Source of the DNA: Pararcticibacter amylolyticus
GTDB lineage: Bacteria > Bacteroidota > Bacteroidia > Sphingobacteriales > Sphingobacteriaceae
DNA: 64,000 nucleotides
Reading direction: 5' to 3'
Assembly: GCF_003130405.1 (NCBI RefSeq)
Contig: NZ_QEAS01000004.1
Location: 92,644-156,643, forward strand
The notes under the pieces were generated by a model. The model saw only the letters and a program-made list of their open reading frames with translations, ran no database searches and was not told where the DNA came from. The translations under genes and the position numbers were made by a program. Shown in pieces: positions 1 to 8,947 of the stretch (its first letter is position 1; every line of letters begins with the position of its first letter).

Positions 1-68
1 AAATACAAACGGCTCAGGCCGGTAATGATGCTTTAAGAACAAGGAAAAAGTTGATTGCCGATAGCTGA
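1..68 (+). CDS. Possible 3' end of an upstream gene (partial)
   Basis: The reading frame that begins at base 3 stays open for 21 codons and stops with TGA at 66-68, just ahead of the YqeY-like gene. A second frame is open to a TAA at 34-36. Too little is present to name a family or to be sure which frame is used. The segment 50-88 carries a short direct repeat (gccgatagct twice), consistent with intergenic sequence. Confidence 0.25.
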   Translation, partial: IQTAQAGNDALRTRKKLIADS

Positions 69-88
69 GAGCCGATAGCTCAATAACA

Positions 89-535
89 ATGTTACAACAA
101 AAGATAGATCAGGAAATTAAGGCAGCAATGCTTTCAAAGAATGAAGCCAGACTGAGAGGGCTTCGCGCAATTAAGGCTGCTATTTTATTGGCTAAATCCG
201 AAAAGGGCGCTAGTGAAAATCTTACTGAAGAGACTGAAATTAAAGTACTTCAGAAGTTAGCAAAACAAAGGAGAGAGTCGGGGGATATTTATCAGGCTCA
301 GAACCGGGAAGATCTTTATAAGATAGAGATGGAAGAACTGGAGGTGATTGAAGAATTTCTTCCCAGGCAGTTAAGCAGGGAAGAGATCGCTGTTTATATA
401 AAAGAGGTGATTGAACGTACCGGCGCTGCTTCTGTTAAAGACATGGGAAAGGTGATGGGTGCCGCTAATAAGGAGCTTGCAGGGAAAGCGGACGGAAAGA
501 CTATTTCAGAGCTTGTTAAGCAGCTCCTTTCCTGA
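89..535 (+). CDS. GatB/YqeY domain protein
   Basis: This 148-residue protein has the size and all-helical character of the stand-alone YqeY family, which resembles the C-terminal tRNA-binding tail domain of GatB in the tRNA-dependent amidotransferase. Typical features are the N-terminal run with a KAMLSKN-like segment, the central LPRQLSREE turn and the C-terminal part with GKVMG and AGKADG. The biochemical role of free-standing YqeY proteins is not established. It begins with ATG and is followed by a small hairpin. No partner amidotransferase subunits are nearby, so the context adds no functional information. Confidence 0.9.
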   Translation: MLQQKIDQEIKAAMLSKNEARLRGLRAIKAAILLAKSEKGASENLTEETEIKVLQKLAKQRRESGDIYQAQNREDLYKIEMEELEVIEEFLPRQLSREEIAVYIKEVIERTGAASVKDMGKVMGAANKELAGKADGKTISELVKQLLS

Positions 536-544
536 AGTATTATT

Positions 545-562
545 CCGAAATTGTTATTTCGG
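545..562 (+). terminator. Small hairpin after the YqeY gene
   Basis: CCGAAAT (545-551) and ATTTCGG (556-562) form a perfect 7-bp stem with a 4-nt loop ten bases after the YqeY stop codon. There is no strong T-run behind it, so it is a weak terminator at best. Confidence 0.3.
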
Positions 563-670
563 GAGTATTATTTCGCGGGCATTTATTGTGTTTAGTATTT
601 AAAACTGTACTTTTATTTCAGATATACGTAAACGTACTGTTACCTGACTAAACAAATTTTGTTTAGAATT

Positions 671-1435
671 ATGAGTTATACTATTAAAGAAGAAGACGGA
701 TTTAAATATATAGAGGAGGGAGAGGGCGATGTCCTGTTGTTGCTCCATGGCCTGTTTGGTGCCCTGAGCAACTGGGAGGATGTTACGGAAACTTTCAAAT
801 CTCAATACCGGGTGGTAATACCTTTGCTGCCTATTTATGAGCTTCCTATACTGACCACGGGGGTCACAACGCTGGCTAAGTATCTTCTGAGATTTGTACG
901 TCACAAGCAGCTTAAAAATATCAACCTGCTCGGTAATTCACTGGGCGGACATGTCGCCCTGATCTTTACATTAAGTAATCCGGAGTATGTAAAGGCACTG
1001 GTGCTCACGGGCAGTTCAGGCCTCTATGAAAATTCGTTCGGGGGGTCTTTTCCCCGCAGGGAAAGCTATGATTTTATCAAAGAAAAGGTTGCCTTTACTT
1101 TTTATGATCCGGCGATGGCTACTGAGGAACTTGTGGATGAGGTATTTACCACTGTCAACGACAGGAACAAGGTGATCCGGATACTTGCTATGGCAAAATC
1201 GGCTATCCGTCATAATATGGCAAAGGATTTGCATAAGATCACCATACCGGTATGCCTGATATGGGGAAAGAACGATAAAGTGACGCCTCCTGAAGTGGCT
1301 GAGGAATTTCATAATTTGTTTCCCAATTCGGAGCTGAACTGGATAGACGAATGCGGTCACGCTCCTATGATGGAACGGCCGGCGGAGTTTAATATATACC
1401 TCCGGAAATTTTTGGACAGGGTTTTACTGAAGTAA
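671..1435 (+). CDS. Alpha/beta hydrolase
   Basis: A cytoplasmic alpha/beta hydrolase fold protein of about 254 residues without a signal peptide. It has the oxyanion-loop motif HGLFG near the N-terminus, the nucleophile elbow GNSLGG, an acid in the KNDKVTPP segment and a C-terminal histidine in CGHAPMMERP, so a complete Ser-Asp-His triad can be proposed. The substrate cannot be told from sequence; esterase or C-C bond hydrolase activity is typical of this group. I chose ATG 671 because the longer form starts at a TTG at 659 inside AT-rich leader sequence. It lies 8 nt before the CBS gene, so the two are probably cotranscribed. Confidence 0.88.
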   Translation: MSYTIKEEDGFKYIEEGEGDVLLLLHGLFGALSNWEDVTETFKSQYRVVIPLLPIYELPILTTGVTTLAKYLLRFVRHKQLKNINLLGNSLGGHVALIFTLSNPEYVKALVLTGSSGLYENSFGGSFPRRESYDFIKEKVAFTFYDPAMATEELVDEVFTTVNDRNKVIRILAMAKSAIRHNMAKDLHKITIPVCLIWGKNDKVTPPEVAEEFHNLFPNSELNWIDECGHAPMMERPAEFNIYLRKFLDRVLLK

Positions 1436-1443
1436 AAAAACAG

Positions 1444-2106
1444 ATGATTGCCGCGGAACTTATATCAGATGCGATACCTCCATTGACACTTTCTGATACT
1501 ATTCAGAAGGTGATTGGCCGTATGTCTGAGTTTCGTATCAGTCACTTGCCTGTTGTGGAAGATACGCAGTTTATTGGAGTAGTATCCGATGATGATCTTA
1601 TAGAGATTTCTGATTATACCACTCTTCTTGAGAAAAGCGGGCTTTCTTTCAACCGGATCTTTATCGATCATCAGCAGCATATCTATGAGGTGATCCGCTT
1701 GTTTTATGAAAGCCGGTTAAGCATTATTCCTGTACTGGACGAAAATAAGCACTACCTCGGTCTCATTTCCATCAACACGATGATGGAGCATATTGCTTCT
1801 ATTACGGCGATGAAGGAGCCTGGCGGCATTATTGTTCTTGAAATGACCAGCCGGAACAACTCTCTCTCGCATATTGCTCAAATTGTTGAATCTAATAATG
1901 CGAAGATACTTAGTTCTTACATCACCTCTTTCGTTGATTCTACCCGTACTGAGATCACGATAAAGCTTAACAGAAGTGATATTTCGCCGATAGTCGCGTC
2001 TTTTCTGAGATACGAATATACGATCATTGCAACGTTTAATGATGTTAAAGCGGATTCCGGTGCAGCAGACAGGTACGATCAGTTAATGAATTATTTGAGT
2101 TTTTAG
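1444..2106 (+). CDS. CBS-domain protein with ACT-like C-terminus
   Basis: A 220-residue cytoplasmic protein with two CBS motifs in about residues 1-125 (FRISHLPVVEDTQFIGVVSDDD, then a second with SIIPVLDENKHYLGLIS). CBS pairs usually bind adenine nucleotides. The remaining 90 residues (about 130-205), starting with GGIIVLEM, look like an ACT-type fold. The combination recalls AcuB-type proteins. In many Bacteroidota such a gene sits directly before NAD kinase, as here. A nucleotide-sensing role is an inference; no catalytic domain is present. Confidence 0.85.
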   Translation: MIAAELISDAIPPLTLSDTIQKVIGRMSEFRISHLPVVEDTQFIGVVSDDDLIEISDYTTLLEKSGLSFNRIFIDHQQHIYEVIRLFYESRLSIIPVLDENKHYLGLISINTMMEHIASITAMKEPGGIIVLEMTSRNNSLSHIAQIVESNNAKILSSYITSFVDSTRTEITIKLNRSDISPIVASFLRYEYTIIATFNDVKADSGAADRYDQLMNYLSF

Positions 2107-2181
2107 ATTGAGCCCGGAGTTTGAGTTTACAGGTATATTATTCCAAATCTCAATCTAACGTCTCAAAACTAAATTATACAC

Positions 2182-3063
2182 ATGAAGATAGCAGTTTACG
2201 GCCGCGAATTCAGTAATACGACATTGCCGTTTGTGCAGGAAGTATTTGATTGTCTGAGAAAGTTTGACGTAGAACTGTATGTTTATGAAAAGTTCAGCCA
2301 GTTTATCTCAGGCCGTATTTATTTTCCGAGGAAACTTTGGCTGTTCAAAGATCATCACGACATTAAGGGCCAGGTTGATGTGATGTTAAGTCTGGGAGGG
2401 GACGGCACTATGCTGGATACCGTTACCCTGATCAGGGATTCGGGAATCCCGGTGATCGGGATCAACTTTGGCAGGCTGGGATTTTTGGCCAGTATTAATA
2501 AGGGTGATATTCAGTCGGCTATTGCGAGCCTTGTGAACCGGGAGTATACTATTGACAGCCGTGATCTGCTTAAAGTGGATTCCGACAGGAACGTTTTCGG
2601 AGACGAGAATTTTGCGCTTAATGACCTTACCGTCCATCGGCGGGATAACTCAGCCATGATGATCATTCATGCTTATCTGAACGGCGAGTTTCTTAATTCA
2701 TACTGGGCTGACGGATTGATAGTGGCAACTCCTACTGGTTCTACGGCATATTCGTTAAGTTGCGGGGGGCCGATTATCTTTCCCCGGTCTGAAAATTTCC
2801 TGATCACACCTATCTCTCCTCACAACCTGAATGTCCGTCCCGTCGTTATTTCTGATTCTTATACACTCTCGTTTGAACTTGAGGGACGCAGTTCTAAATA
2901 TTTGTTGTCGCTTGATTCGAGGACAGAAGTGATAGATTGTTCATTAAAGTTCAGCGTTTGTAAAGCTGCTTTTCAGATCAACCTGGTCAGGCTTAATAAT
3001 GAAAGCTATCTTTCAACATTGAGAAATAAGATGCTTTGGGGGATTGATACCCGGAATTATTAA
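2182..3063 (+). CDS. nadK: NAD kinase
   Basis: ATP-NAD kinase, 293 residues, which phosphorylates NAD to NADP in the cytoplasm. The diagnostic GGDGT motif is at residues 72-76, followed by GINFGRLGFLA. A later segment has the conserved TPTGSTAYSLSCGGPI glycine-rich block, and RPVVISD lies further on. Length is normal for the family. The gene lies 75 nt behind the CBS gene in a housekeeping order seen in Bacteroidota (CBS, nadK, then uppS/bamA). Confidence 0.96.
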   Translation: MKIAVYGREFSNTTLPFVQEVFDCLRKFDVELYVYEKFSQFISGRIYFPRKLWLFKDHHDIKGQVDVMLSLGGDGTMLDTVTLIRDSGIPVIGINFGRLGFLASINKGDIQSAIASLVNREYTIDSRDLLKVDSDRNVFGDENFALNDLTVHRRDNSAMMIIHAYLNGEFLNSYWADGLIVATPTGSTAYSLSCGGPIIFPRSENFLITPISPHNLNVRPVVISDSYTLSFELEGRSSKYLLSLDSRTEVIDCSLKFSVCKAAFQINLVRLNNESYLSTLRNKMLWGIDTRNY

Positions 3064-3200
3064 GTGTTTGATTTACTGAACGCAGTGGTTTTTCGTTTTT
3101 TTACTCATCCTTACGGAACCTTTAAAAGCGAAAATCAGTATAACAATTTGTTTATTTATCAGTTAATAAAGTGTACTTGCTGCATCTGGTTATTTAGTTC

Positions 3201-4034
3201 ATGATTTTAAAGAGGTTCAGGATCCTTTTAATATTTATTCTCTTATATATCCCGCGTTTGGTTTCAGCCCAAAGCTGGGAAGTTGGAGTGTTTGCCGGAG
3301 GTGCCGGGTATATGGGGGATCTGAATCCGGTGAAACCGTATAAGATCAACAATGCAGCATACGGCGTGCTTGTGAAAAAGAATATCGACGGATACTGGTC
3401 TGTAAAGCTGAATCTGACACATGGACGTATTGCAGCGACTGATTCCTTATCCAATAACGATTACCAGAAAAGACGAAACCTGAGTTTTTTTTCTCCTGTT
3501 ACGGAAATGAGTTTACAGGCAGAGTTTAATTTTTTCAATTATATTCCCTCGCTGAGCAGAAAACGGTATTCTCCTTATTTATTTGCGGGGGGAGGCCTTG
3601 TATTGTTTAATCCCCAAACGAAATACAGGGATTCAAATAATGAATTGCAAACGGTAGAACTGAACCCTCTGGGAACAGAAAATCAAAGTCTTAATGACCC
3701 CTATAAGAGGTATGCGATCACGGTCCCTTTCGGAGCCGGGATAAAATATAACATTTTCAGAAACTGGACGCTTGGAGCTGAAATAGGCTACAGGACAACG
3801 TTTACGGATTACCTGGATGATGTAAGCGGCCGGTATGCAAACTTCTCCAACTTACCCGACACGGAGGAAAACAACCTGAGACGCAAGCTGGCGGACCGTT
3901 CATGGGAAAAGAATTACCCGGCGAATGCACCTTATACGCAGCGCGGCGATTTCCGTCCGCGGGATACTTATCTCTTTTCAGGTATCACACTTACCTATAC
4001 TTTTCTCAGCAGCAAGTGCCCCGCTGTTGAATAG
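3201..4034 (+). CDS. DUF6089-type outer membrane beta-barrel protein
   Basis: A 277-residue exported protein. The N-terminus is a signal peptide (RFRILLIFILLYIPRLVSAQ, cleavage after the Ala-Gln). The mature part begins with a porin-like strand (WEVGVFAGGAGYMGDLN) and has alternating hydrophobic and aromatic strands ending in YTF, typical of a small outer-membrane beta-barrel. It resembles the DUF6089 family found in Bacteroidota between nadK and uppS. Function is unknown; the neighbours (UppS, BamA, Skp) suggest an envelope-assembly role, which is an inference from context only. Confidence 0.8.
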   Translation: MILKRFRILLIFILLYIPRLVSAQSWEVGVFAGGAGYMGDLNPVKPYKINNAAYGVLVKKNIDGYWSVKLNLTHGRIAATDSLSNNDYQKRRNLSFFSPVTEMSLQAEFNFFNYIPSLSRKRYSPYLFAGGGLVLFNPQTKYRDSNNELQTVELNPLGTENQSLNDPYKRYAITVPFGAGIKYNIFRNWTLGAEIGYRTTFTDYLDDVSGRYANFSNLPDTEENNLRRKLADRSWEKNYPANAPYTQRGDFRPRDTYLFSGITLTYTFLSSKCPAVE

Positions 4035-4067
4035 GCAGAATTGCTCTTATCTTTCATTATTAATCGA

Positions 4068-4097
4068 TTGTCCGCTTTCTTTTTTTTTATACCTTTG
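4068..4097 (+). promoter_or_regulatory. Bacteroidota-type promoter for uppS
   Basis: TTG at 4068-4070, a 19-nt spacer, and TACCTTTG at 4090-4097 match the Bacteroidota primary sigma pattern (TTG / TAnnTTTG). Transcription would start about 4104, some 26 nt before the uppS ATG. It would serve uppS and probably bamA and the ompH genes. Confidence 0.6.
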
Positions 4098-4129
4098 ACA
4101 CCCAAATGCCTCATTAGGCTTGAATTTAC

Positions 4130-4867
4130 ATGAGTTTGCTTGAAAGAATTGACAAGACGAGGGTACCTCAGCATATAGCCATTATTATGGATGGGAACGG
4201 GCGATGGGCGAAAGAGAAAGGCAAAATGCGTTTTTTTGGCCATCAAAGCGGGGTCCAGTCTGTGAGGGATGTAGTAGAAGGTGCAGTAGAGGCTGGAGTA
4301 AAGTATATTACCTTATATACTTTTTCGACAGAAAACTGGAACCGCCCCTGGCTTGAGGTGACTGCCCTGATGGAACTTCTTATTTCTACTATAAATAAGG
4401 AAACGAAGACACTAATGGAGAATGACGTGCGTTTAAATGCCATAGGCGATTTGAAACAGCTGCCATCCCGGTGTGTAAAGCAGCTTCAGGAGGCAATAGC
4501 TAAAACATCATCGAACAAGAAAAGCACATTAACGCTGGCTTTAAGTTATAGTTCCCGATGGGAGATAGTGGAGGCGGTAAAGAAGGTGTCGGAGCAGGTT
4601 GCGAACGGAACGTTAAAGCCTGAAGACATCAATGAGCAAATCTTTGCAGAGCAGCTTACCACCGCAGGGATTCCCGATCCTGAGCTGCTGATCCGCACAA
4701 GCGGTGAGTACAGGATCAGCAATTATTTGTTATGGCAGCTTGCATATTCTGAGTTGTATTTCACTTCCAAGCTTTGGCCTGATTTCAGGAGAGAGGACCT
4801 CTTTGAAGCTATACTCGATTTTCAGAAGAGAGAACGGCGTTTCGGGCTTACCAGCGAGCAGATTTAA
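4130..4867 (+). CDS. uppS: Isoprenyl transferase (undecaprenyl diphosphate synthase)
   Basis: A cis-prenyltransferase of 245 residues that elongates farnesyl diphosphate with isopentenyl units to make the C55 lipid carrier used for peptidoglycan and surface polysaccharide synthesis. The catalytic aspartate is D21 in the IIMDGNGRWAK motif. The conserved TLYTFSTENW segment and the C-terminal PDPELLIRTSGEYRISNYLLWQ block with the Mg/IPP-binding arginines are present. Length matches the family. It has its own promoter and lies 63 nt before bamA. Confidence 0.97.
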   Translation: MSLLERIDKTRVPQHIAIIMDGNGRWAKEKGKMRFFGHQSGVQSVRDVVEGAVEAGVKYITLYTFSTENWNRPWLEVTALMELLISTINKETKTLMENDVRLNAIGDLKQLPSRCVKQLQEAIAKTSSNKKSTLTLALSYSSRWEIVEAVKKVSEQVANGTLKPEDINEQIFAEQLTTAGIPDPELLIRTSGEYRISNYLLWQLAYSELYFTSKLWPDFRREDLFEAILDFQKRERRFGLTSEQI

Positions 4868-4930
4868 AAAATTTCCATTTAACAAAATTTAACAACTGAT
4901 ACCGTTATTTTAGCAACGTCAAAAAACTAA

Positions 4931-7492
4931 ATGAACAGATTTCTTATAATAATACTTTTTCTCTTTTCAGCTACGGCGTCACTGGCTCAGTTGGGTGGAC
5001 GTCCGCAGGGATTGCAACTGCGTCCTCATGCGGACGATGAATTAAGTTATCTTAATCCGAAAGAATATATAGTAGGCGGGATTACAGTTTCGGGTACTCA
5101 GTATCTTGAGCCGGATATCCTGATCCAGATCTCCAAGCTTGTTAAAGGAGAACGTATTTCAGTTCCCGGAGATGCCACTTCAAATGCTGTAAAGAATCTC
5201 TGGCAGCAGGGTCTGCTGGATGATGTGCAGCTAAGAGGATCGCTTAAAGGGGATACTATTTTCTTTAATATCGCGGTTACAGAGCGTCCGCGCCTTACCC
5301 GCATGGATTTTAAGGGAATGAAAAAAGGCGAAACAGATGATATAAAGGAAAAGCTGAAAGATAAAACCGGCCGTATTGTCAATGAAGCCCTGAAGAGTAC
5401 GACATCTGCGATAATCAAGAAGTTCTTTCACGAGAAAGGCTACCTGTTTACAGAAGTGAACTACGAGCAGAAAAAAGATACAACGGAAGCAAACAATGTG
5501 ATCCTGGTTGTCAATGTAGACAAGAAAACCAAGACTAAGGTTGACGATATTTCATTCGAAGGGAACAAGAATTTCAAAGAAAAACAGCTTCGGAAGTTTC
5601 TGAAGAAGACGAAGGAGCGTTCGTCGATCAATATTTTCAGGTCCGGTAAATTTTTACAGGACAAATACGAGGAGGATAAACGCACCCTGGTTGCTAAAAT
5701 ACAAGATAAGGGATACCGGGATGCCGAGATCATCAGTGATTCTGTGATCAAGAAGCCAACCGGCCGTGTTGATATTCATATAAAGTTGCATGAAGGCCCT
5801 AAGTATTATTTCGGAAAAGTTACCTGGGCAGGTAATGCTGTTTATCCAACCAAGACTCTTAATGATCTGCTGGCGATAGAACAAGGAGACGTTTTCAGTG
5901 AAGAAAAGCTTGAGAAAAAGTTAAGAGGCAATCCTAACGGGGATGATATATCGTCTTTATACCTCAATAACGGGTATCTGACTTTCAATGTTGACCCGGT
6001 ACAGACGAAGATATATGGAGATACTATTGACGTAGAGCTTCGCGTTTACGAAGGCCCTCAATATACGATTAACAAGGTTAGCATAAAAGGGAACGATATT
6101 ACGAACGATAAGGTTGTGAGACGGGAAATCCGGACGAAGCCTGGTCAGAAATTCTCTAAAGAGCTGGTGGTTCGTACAACACGTGAAATTGCCCAGCTCG
6201 GGAACTTTGATGAAACGAAAACAGATGTTCACCCTGTACCGAATCCTGCAGATGGTACAGTAGATCTGGAGTATGTGGTTGCAGAAAAACCATCAGATCA
6301 GATTGAGTTGTCCGGAGGTTTTGGCGGCGGACGTATTATCGGAACACTCGGTCTTACGTTCAACAACTTCTCTGCGCGCAATCTTTTCAATTTTAAAGAA
6401 TGGAAGCCCCTGCCTAAGGGAGATGGACAGAAGCTGAGCATCAGGGGACAAACGAATGGTAAGTCGTACCAGTCATATAGCTTTTCTTTCTCTGAACCAT
6501 GGCTTGGGGGTAAGAAGCCTGTATATTTTGGAATAAGCGCCTTTACTTCTTTGAGCTCCAATGATGATTATGCACGGTATTATAATTATACTGATGACCA
6601 GAAGTACAGGATCCGTCTTAATGGAGTTACCTTTAGCTTGGGTAATAGATTGAAGTGGCCTGATGATTACTTCAACCTCAACCACTCAATCAACATTCAG
6701 CAATATAAGATTAAGAACTATCCTAATTTTATTTTGAGCAATGGAACATCCTACAACTTCAATATTACAGAGGAGTTCAGCAGAAATTCTGTGGATGCTC
6801 CTATATACCCGACATCTGGTTCTCATATCAGGTTAACAGTACAACTAACTCCACCTTATTCCCTGTTTAACAAGGTAAATTACAGCACAGCGACGCCTGA
6901 AGACAGGTACCGGTTTACTGAATACCACAAATGGAAATTTGAATCACAGTGGTATCAAAGAATTGTTGGCAAGCTTGTACTGAAAACTCAGGCCCAGTTC
7001 GGTTTCCTTGGCCAGTATAACAAGGCAGTGGGACAATCAGCTTTTGAGCGATTTAAGTTAGGAGGAGACGGGATGCAGGGCTTTGATTATTTGCAAGGTT
7101 CGGAAGTTATCGCTATGAGAGGATATGAAAATAACAACGTGACACCACTTGGTTATGATCCTCAGATTGCCCGTTATTCAGGCAGCCCGATCTTTAATAA
7201 GTATATTGTCGAAATGCGTTATCCGCTGATGAACAGCCAGCAGGCTACCGTTTTCATGTTAACCTTTGCTGAAGGAGGTAATACCTGGAACAGCTTTAGT
7301 GATTTCAATCCATTCAATGTTCGCAGATCAGCCGGTGTTGGCGCCAGGATCTTCCTGCCAATCTTCGGGTTGCTCGGAATCGACTGGGGATATGGATTTG
7401 ATAAGGTATACGACACTTCCGACGGCAGGCTTAGGAAATCCGGAGGCCGGTTCCAGTTTAGTATTGCACAGCAGTTAGGCGGAGGTTTCTAA
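4931..7492 (+). CDS. bamA: Outer membrane protein assembly factor BamA
   Basis: An Omp85 protein of 853 residues that inserts beta-barrel proteins into the outer membrane. It has a signal peptide (about residues 1-20, ending SLAQ), then roughly five POTRA repeats over residues 45-455, seen as recurring VxGNxxxxxxxLxxxL units (for example VDDISFEGNKNF and VSIKGNDI), and then a C-terminal 16-strand-type barrel from about residue 456 on, ending in a phenylalanine. The barrel contains GGDGMQGF and MRGYEN, corresponding to the conserved loop 6 region. It is followed by two Skp-like chaperone genes, which deliver its substrates. Confidence 0.95.
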   Translation: MNRFLIIILFLFSATASLAQLGGRPQGLQLRPHADDELSYLNPKEYIVGGITVSGTQYLEPDILIQISKLVKGERISVPGDATSNAVKNLWQQGLLDDVQLRGSLKGDTIFFNIAVTERPRLTRMDFKGMKKGETDDIKEKLKDKTGRIVNEALKSTTSAIIKKFFHEKGYLFTEVNYEQKKDTTEANNVILVVNVDKKTKTKVDDISFEGNKNFKEKQLRKFLKKTKERSSINIFRSGKFLQDKYEEDKRTLVAKIQDKGYRDAEIISDSVIKKPTGRVDIHIKLHEGPKYYFGKVTWAGNAVYPTKTLNDLLAIEQGDVFSEEKLEKKLRGNPNGDDISSLYLNNGYLTFNVDPVQTKIYGDTIDVELRVYEGPQYTINKVSIKGNDITNDKVVRREIRTKPGQKFSKELVVRTTREIAQLGNFDETKTDVHPVPNPADGTVDLEYVVAEKPSDQIELSGGFGGGRIIGTLGLTFNNFSARNLFNFKEWKPLPKGDGQKLSIRGQTNGKSYQSYSFSFSEPWLGGKKPVYFGISAFTSLSSNDDYARYYNYTDDQKYRIRLNGVTFSLGNRLKWPDDYFNLNHSINIQQYKIKNYPNFILSNGTSYNFNITEEFSRNSVDAPIYPTSGSHIRLTVQLTPPYSLFNKVNYSTATPEDRYRFTEYHKWKFESQWYQRIVGKLVLKTQAQFGFLGQYNKAVGQSAFERFKLGGDGMQGFDYLQGSEVIAMRGYENNNVTPLGYDPQIARYSGSPIFNKYIVEMRYPLMNSQQATVFMLTFAEGGNTWNSFSDFNPFNVRRSAGVGARIFLPIFGLLGIDWGYGFDKVYDTSDGRLRKSGGRFQFSIAQQLGGGF

Positions 7493-7550
7493 TCCGTGTT
7501 GGCCTCATATTTGATGTATCGTAAGAGTAGACAACAAGTAATCTTTAAAA

Positions 7551-7583
7551 AAATTTCTAATAACAGAAATTTATATAAGTTTG
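7551..7583 (+). promoter_or_regulatory. Inverted repeat and -7 box upstream of ompH1
   Basis: AAATTTCT (7551-7558) and AGAAATTT (7565-7572) form a perfect 8-bp inverted repeat, directly followed by TAAGTTTG (7576-7583), which fits the Bacteroidota -7 consensus. No clear TTG -33 box is spaced correctly, so the promoter is tentative. The repeat could be an operator or a weak terminator for bamA. Confidence 0.35.
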
Positions 7584-7660
7584 TGTTTGGGAAATGTAAC
7601 TTTTGATAGAAGATAATTTGTTACAATTTGTATCGTTTCATTAGAAAAGAAAATTATATA

Positions 7661-8191
7661 ATGAAGAAATTGCTGTTAATCGTTTCGTTTATTTGTGTTT
7701 CAGGGCTTTCAGCATTTGCTCAACGATTTGCCTATGTTGACAGTGAATACATTTTAAAACATATACCCGAATATAACTCAGCCCAGAAGCAGCTTGACGC
7801 GCTGTCTCAGCAGTGGCAGAAGCAGGTTGACGACCGTTTGGCGGAGGTTGAAAAATTGTATAAAGCATATCAGGCAGACCAGGTACTTCTAACTCCGGAT
7901 ATGCGGAAACGCAGGGAGCAGGAAATCGTTGATAAGGAAAAAGAGGCAAAAGAGTTTCAAAGACAGAAATTTGGATTTGAGGGCGAATTGTATCAGCAAA
8001 GGATTAAACTGGTAAAGCCTATCCAGGAGAGGGTGGCTAAGGCTGTGGAAGCAGTAGCACAGAGCAACCAGCTTGATATGATATTAGACAAGAACAGCCA
8101 GGTAATTATGTTGTATGCAAGCTCAAGGCTCGATAAAAGCAACGAAGTTATTACACGGCTTGGATATAAACCAGGAACCCTAGCACAATAA
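7661..8191 (+). CDS. OmpH/Skp family periplasmic chaperone 1
   Basis: A 176-residue exported protein. The signal peptide is MKKLLLIVSFICVSGLSAFAQ, followed by the family hallmark FAYVDSEYILKHIPEY and a long charged helical coiled-coil middle (about residues 45-120), then a C-terminal IDxIxDK-like segment (LDMILDKNSQVIMLYAS). Skp holds unfolded outer membrane proteins in the periplasm for BamA. I use ATG 7661; the longer frame would need a TTG at 7628. It is the first of two adjacent paralogues, an arrangement common in Bacteroidota. Confidence 0.92.
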   Translation: MKKLLLIVSFICVSGLSAFAQRFAYVDSEYILKHIPEYNSAQKQLDALSQQWQKQVDDRLAEVEKLYKAYQADQVLLTPDMRKRREQEIVDKEKEAKEFQRQKFGFEGELYQQRIKLVKPIQERVAKAVEAVAQSNQLDMILDKNSQVIMLYASSRLDKSNEVITRLGYKPGTLAQ

Positions 8192-8230
8192 ACCACGTAT
8201 AAAAACCATCTTAATAATTAAAATTCTCAA

Positions 8231-8797
8231 ATGAAAAAATTAGTTAAAGTAGCAGTAGTAGCGGTAGGATTATTTTTAACAGGAAATGCTGTCAACGCAC
8301 AACAAAAAGTAGCACATATCAACTCAGCTGATCTTTTACAGGCTATGCCGGAAATCAAGACTGCTGATGCTCAGATGCAGACTTTTCAAAAGCAAAAACA
8401 AACTACTCTTGAGCAGATGGATGCTGAACGTCAGAAAAAGATCCAGGCTTATAGAGATAAAGAAGCCACTTTAAGCCAGGCTAATAAAGACGCTGTGTCT
8501 AAGGAACTGGAAGTAATGGCAAAAGAAATCGAAGATTTCACCAAGAGAATGCAGGAAACTCAGCAAAAAGCTCAGCAGGAAATGGGCCAGAAGCAGCAGG
8601 AACTTTATACTCCGATCATGCAGAAAGCTGAGAATGCCATCAAAGCAGTAGCAAAGGAAAAAGGTTATGCTTATGTGTTCGATAGCTCTCAGCAGTCTCT
8701 TATCTACTTTGACGGTGGAGAAGATATCATGGGAATCGTTAAAACGAAACTGGGAATATCTGCGACAGCAGCAGCTCCTGCAGCTCAGAAGAAATAA
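8231..8797 (+). CDS. OmpH/Skp family periplasmic chaperone 2
   Basis: A second Skp-like protein of 188 residues, 39 nt behind the first. The signal peptide ends at NAVNAQ; the mature protein starts KVAHINSADLLQAMPE. The middle is very rich in Gln and Lys and predicts as a long coiled coil (tentacle region). The C-terminus carries YAYVFDSSQQSLIYFDG and an Ala-rich tail ending AAQKK. Its role would be to hold outer membrane protein clients. A terminator follows, so this closes the bamA transcription unit. Confidence 0.92.
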   Translation: MKKLVKVAVVAVGLFLTGNAVNAQQKVAHINSADLLQAMPEIKTADAQMQTFQKQKQTTLEQMDAERQKKIQAYRDKEATLSQANKDAVSKELEVMAKEIEDFTKRMQETQQKAQQEMGQKQQELYTPIMQKAENAIKAVAKEKGYAYVFDSSQQSLIYFDGGEDIMGIVKTKLGISATAAAPAAQKK

Positions 8798-8813
8798 GCA
8801 TAAGTCTAAGGGT

Positions 8814-8856
8814 AAAACAAAAAGGTGGGGTTGAAAAACTTCACCTTTTTTGTTTT
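8814..8856 (+). terminator. Rho-independent terminator after ompH2
   Basis: AAAACAAAAAGGTG (8814-8827) pairs with CACCTTTTTTGTTTT (8842-8856), a 14-bp stem with one bulged T and a T-rich 3' arm. It separates the bamA/ompH unit from the nuo unit, and it argues against the GTG at 8825 being the nuoH start, because that codon lies inside the stem. Confidence 0.75.
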
Positions 8857-8893
8857 ACGGGGTTTTTATCATCTGACTTTCATAAGTCAGAAT

Positions 8894-8927
8894 TTTGGCA
8901 AAAATTCCGGTGTATTTTTTAAGTTTG
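8894..8927 (+). promoter_or_regulatory. Promoter for nuoHIJKLMN
   Basis: TTTG at 8894-8897, a 22-nt spacer and TAAGTTTG at 8920-8927 fit the Bacteroidota promoter consensus. The predicted start of transcription, about 8934, is only some 14 nt ahead of the likely TTG start of nuoH. Confidence 0.6.
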
Positions 8928-8947
8928 CAGTTACTACAAAAATAAAA

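Noticed and set aside
8825-8947. Upstream extension of nuoH from a GTG
   Set aside because: The codon is inside the terminator stem of ompH2 and ahead of the nuoH promoter; the extra residues do not resemble NuoH.
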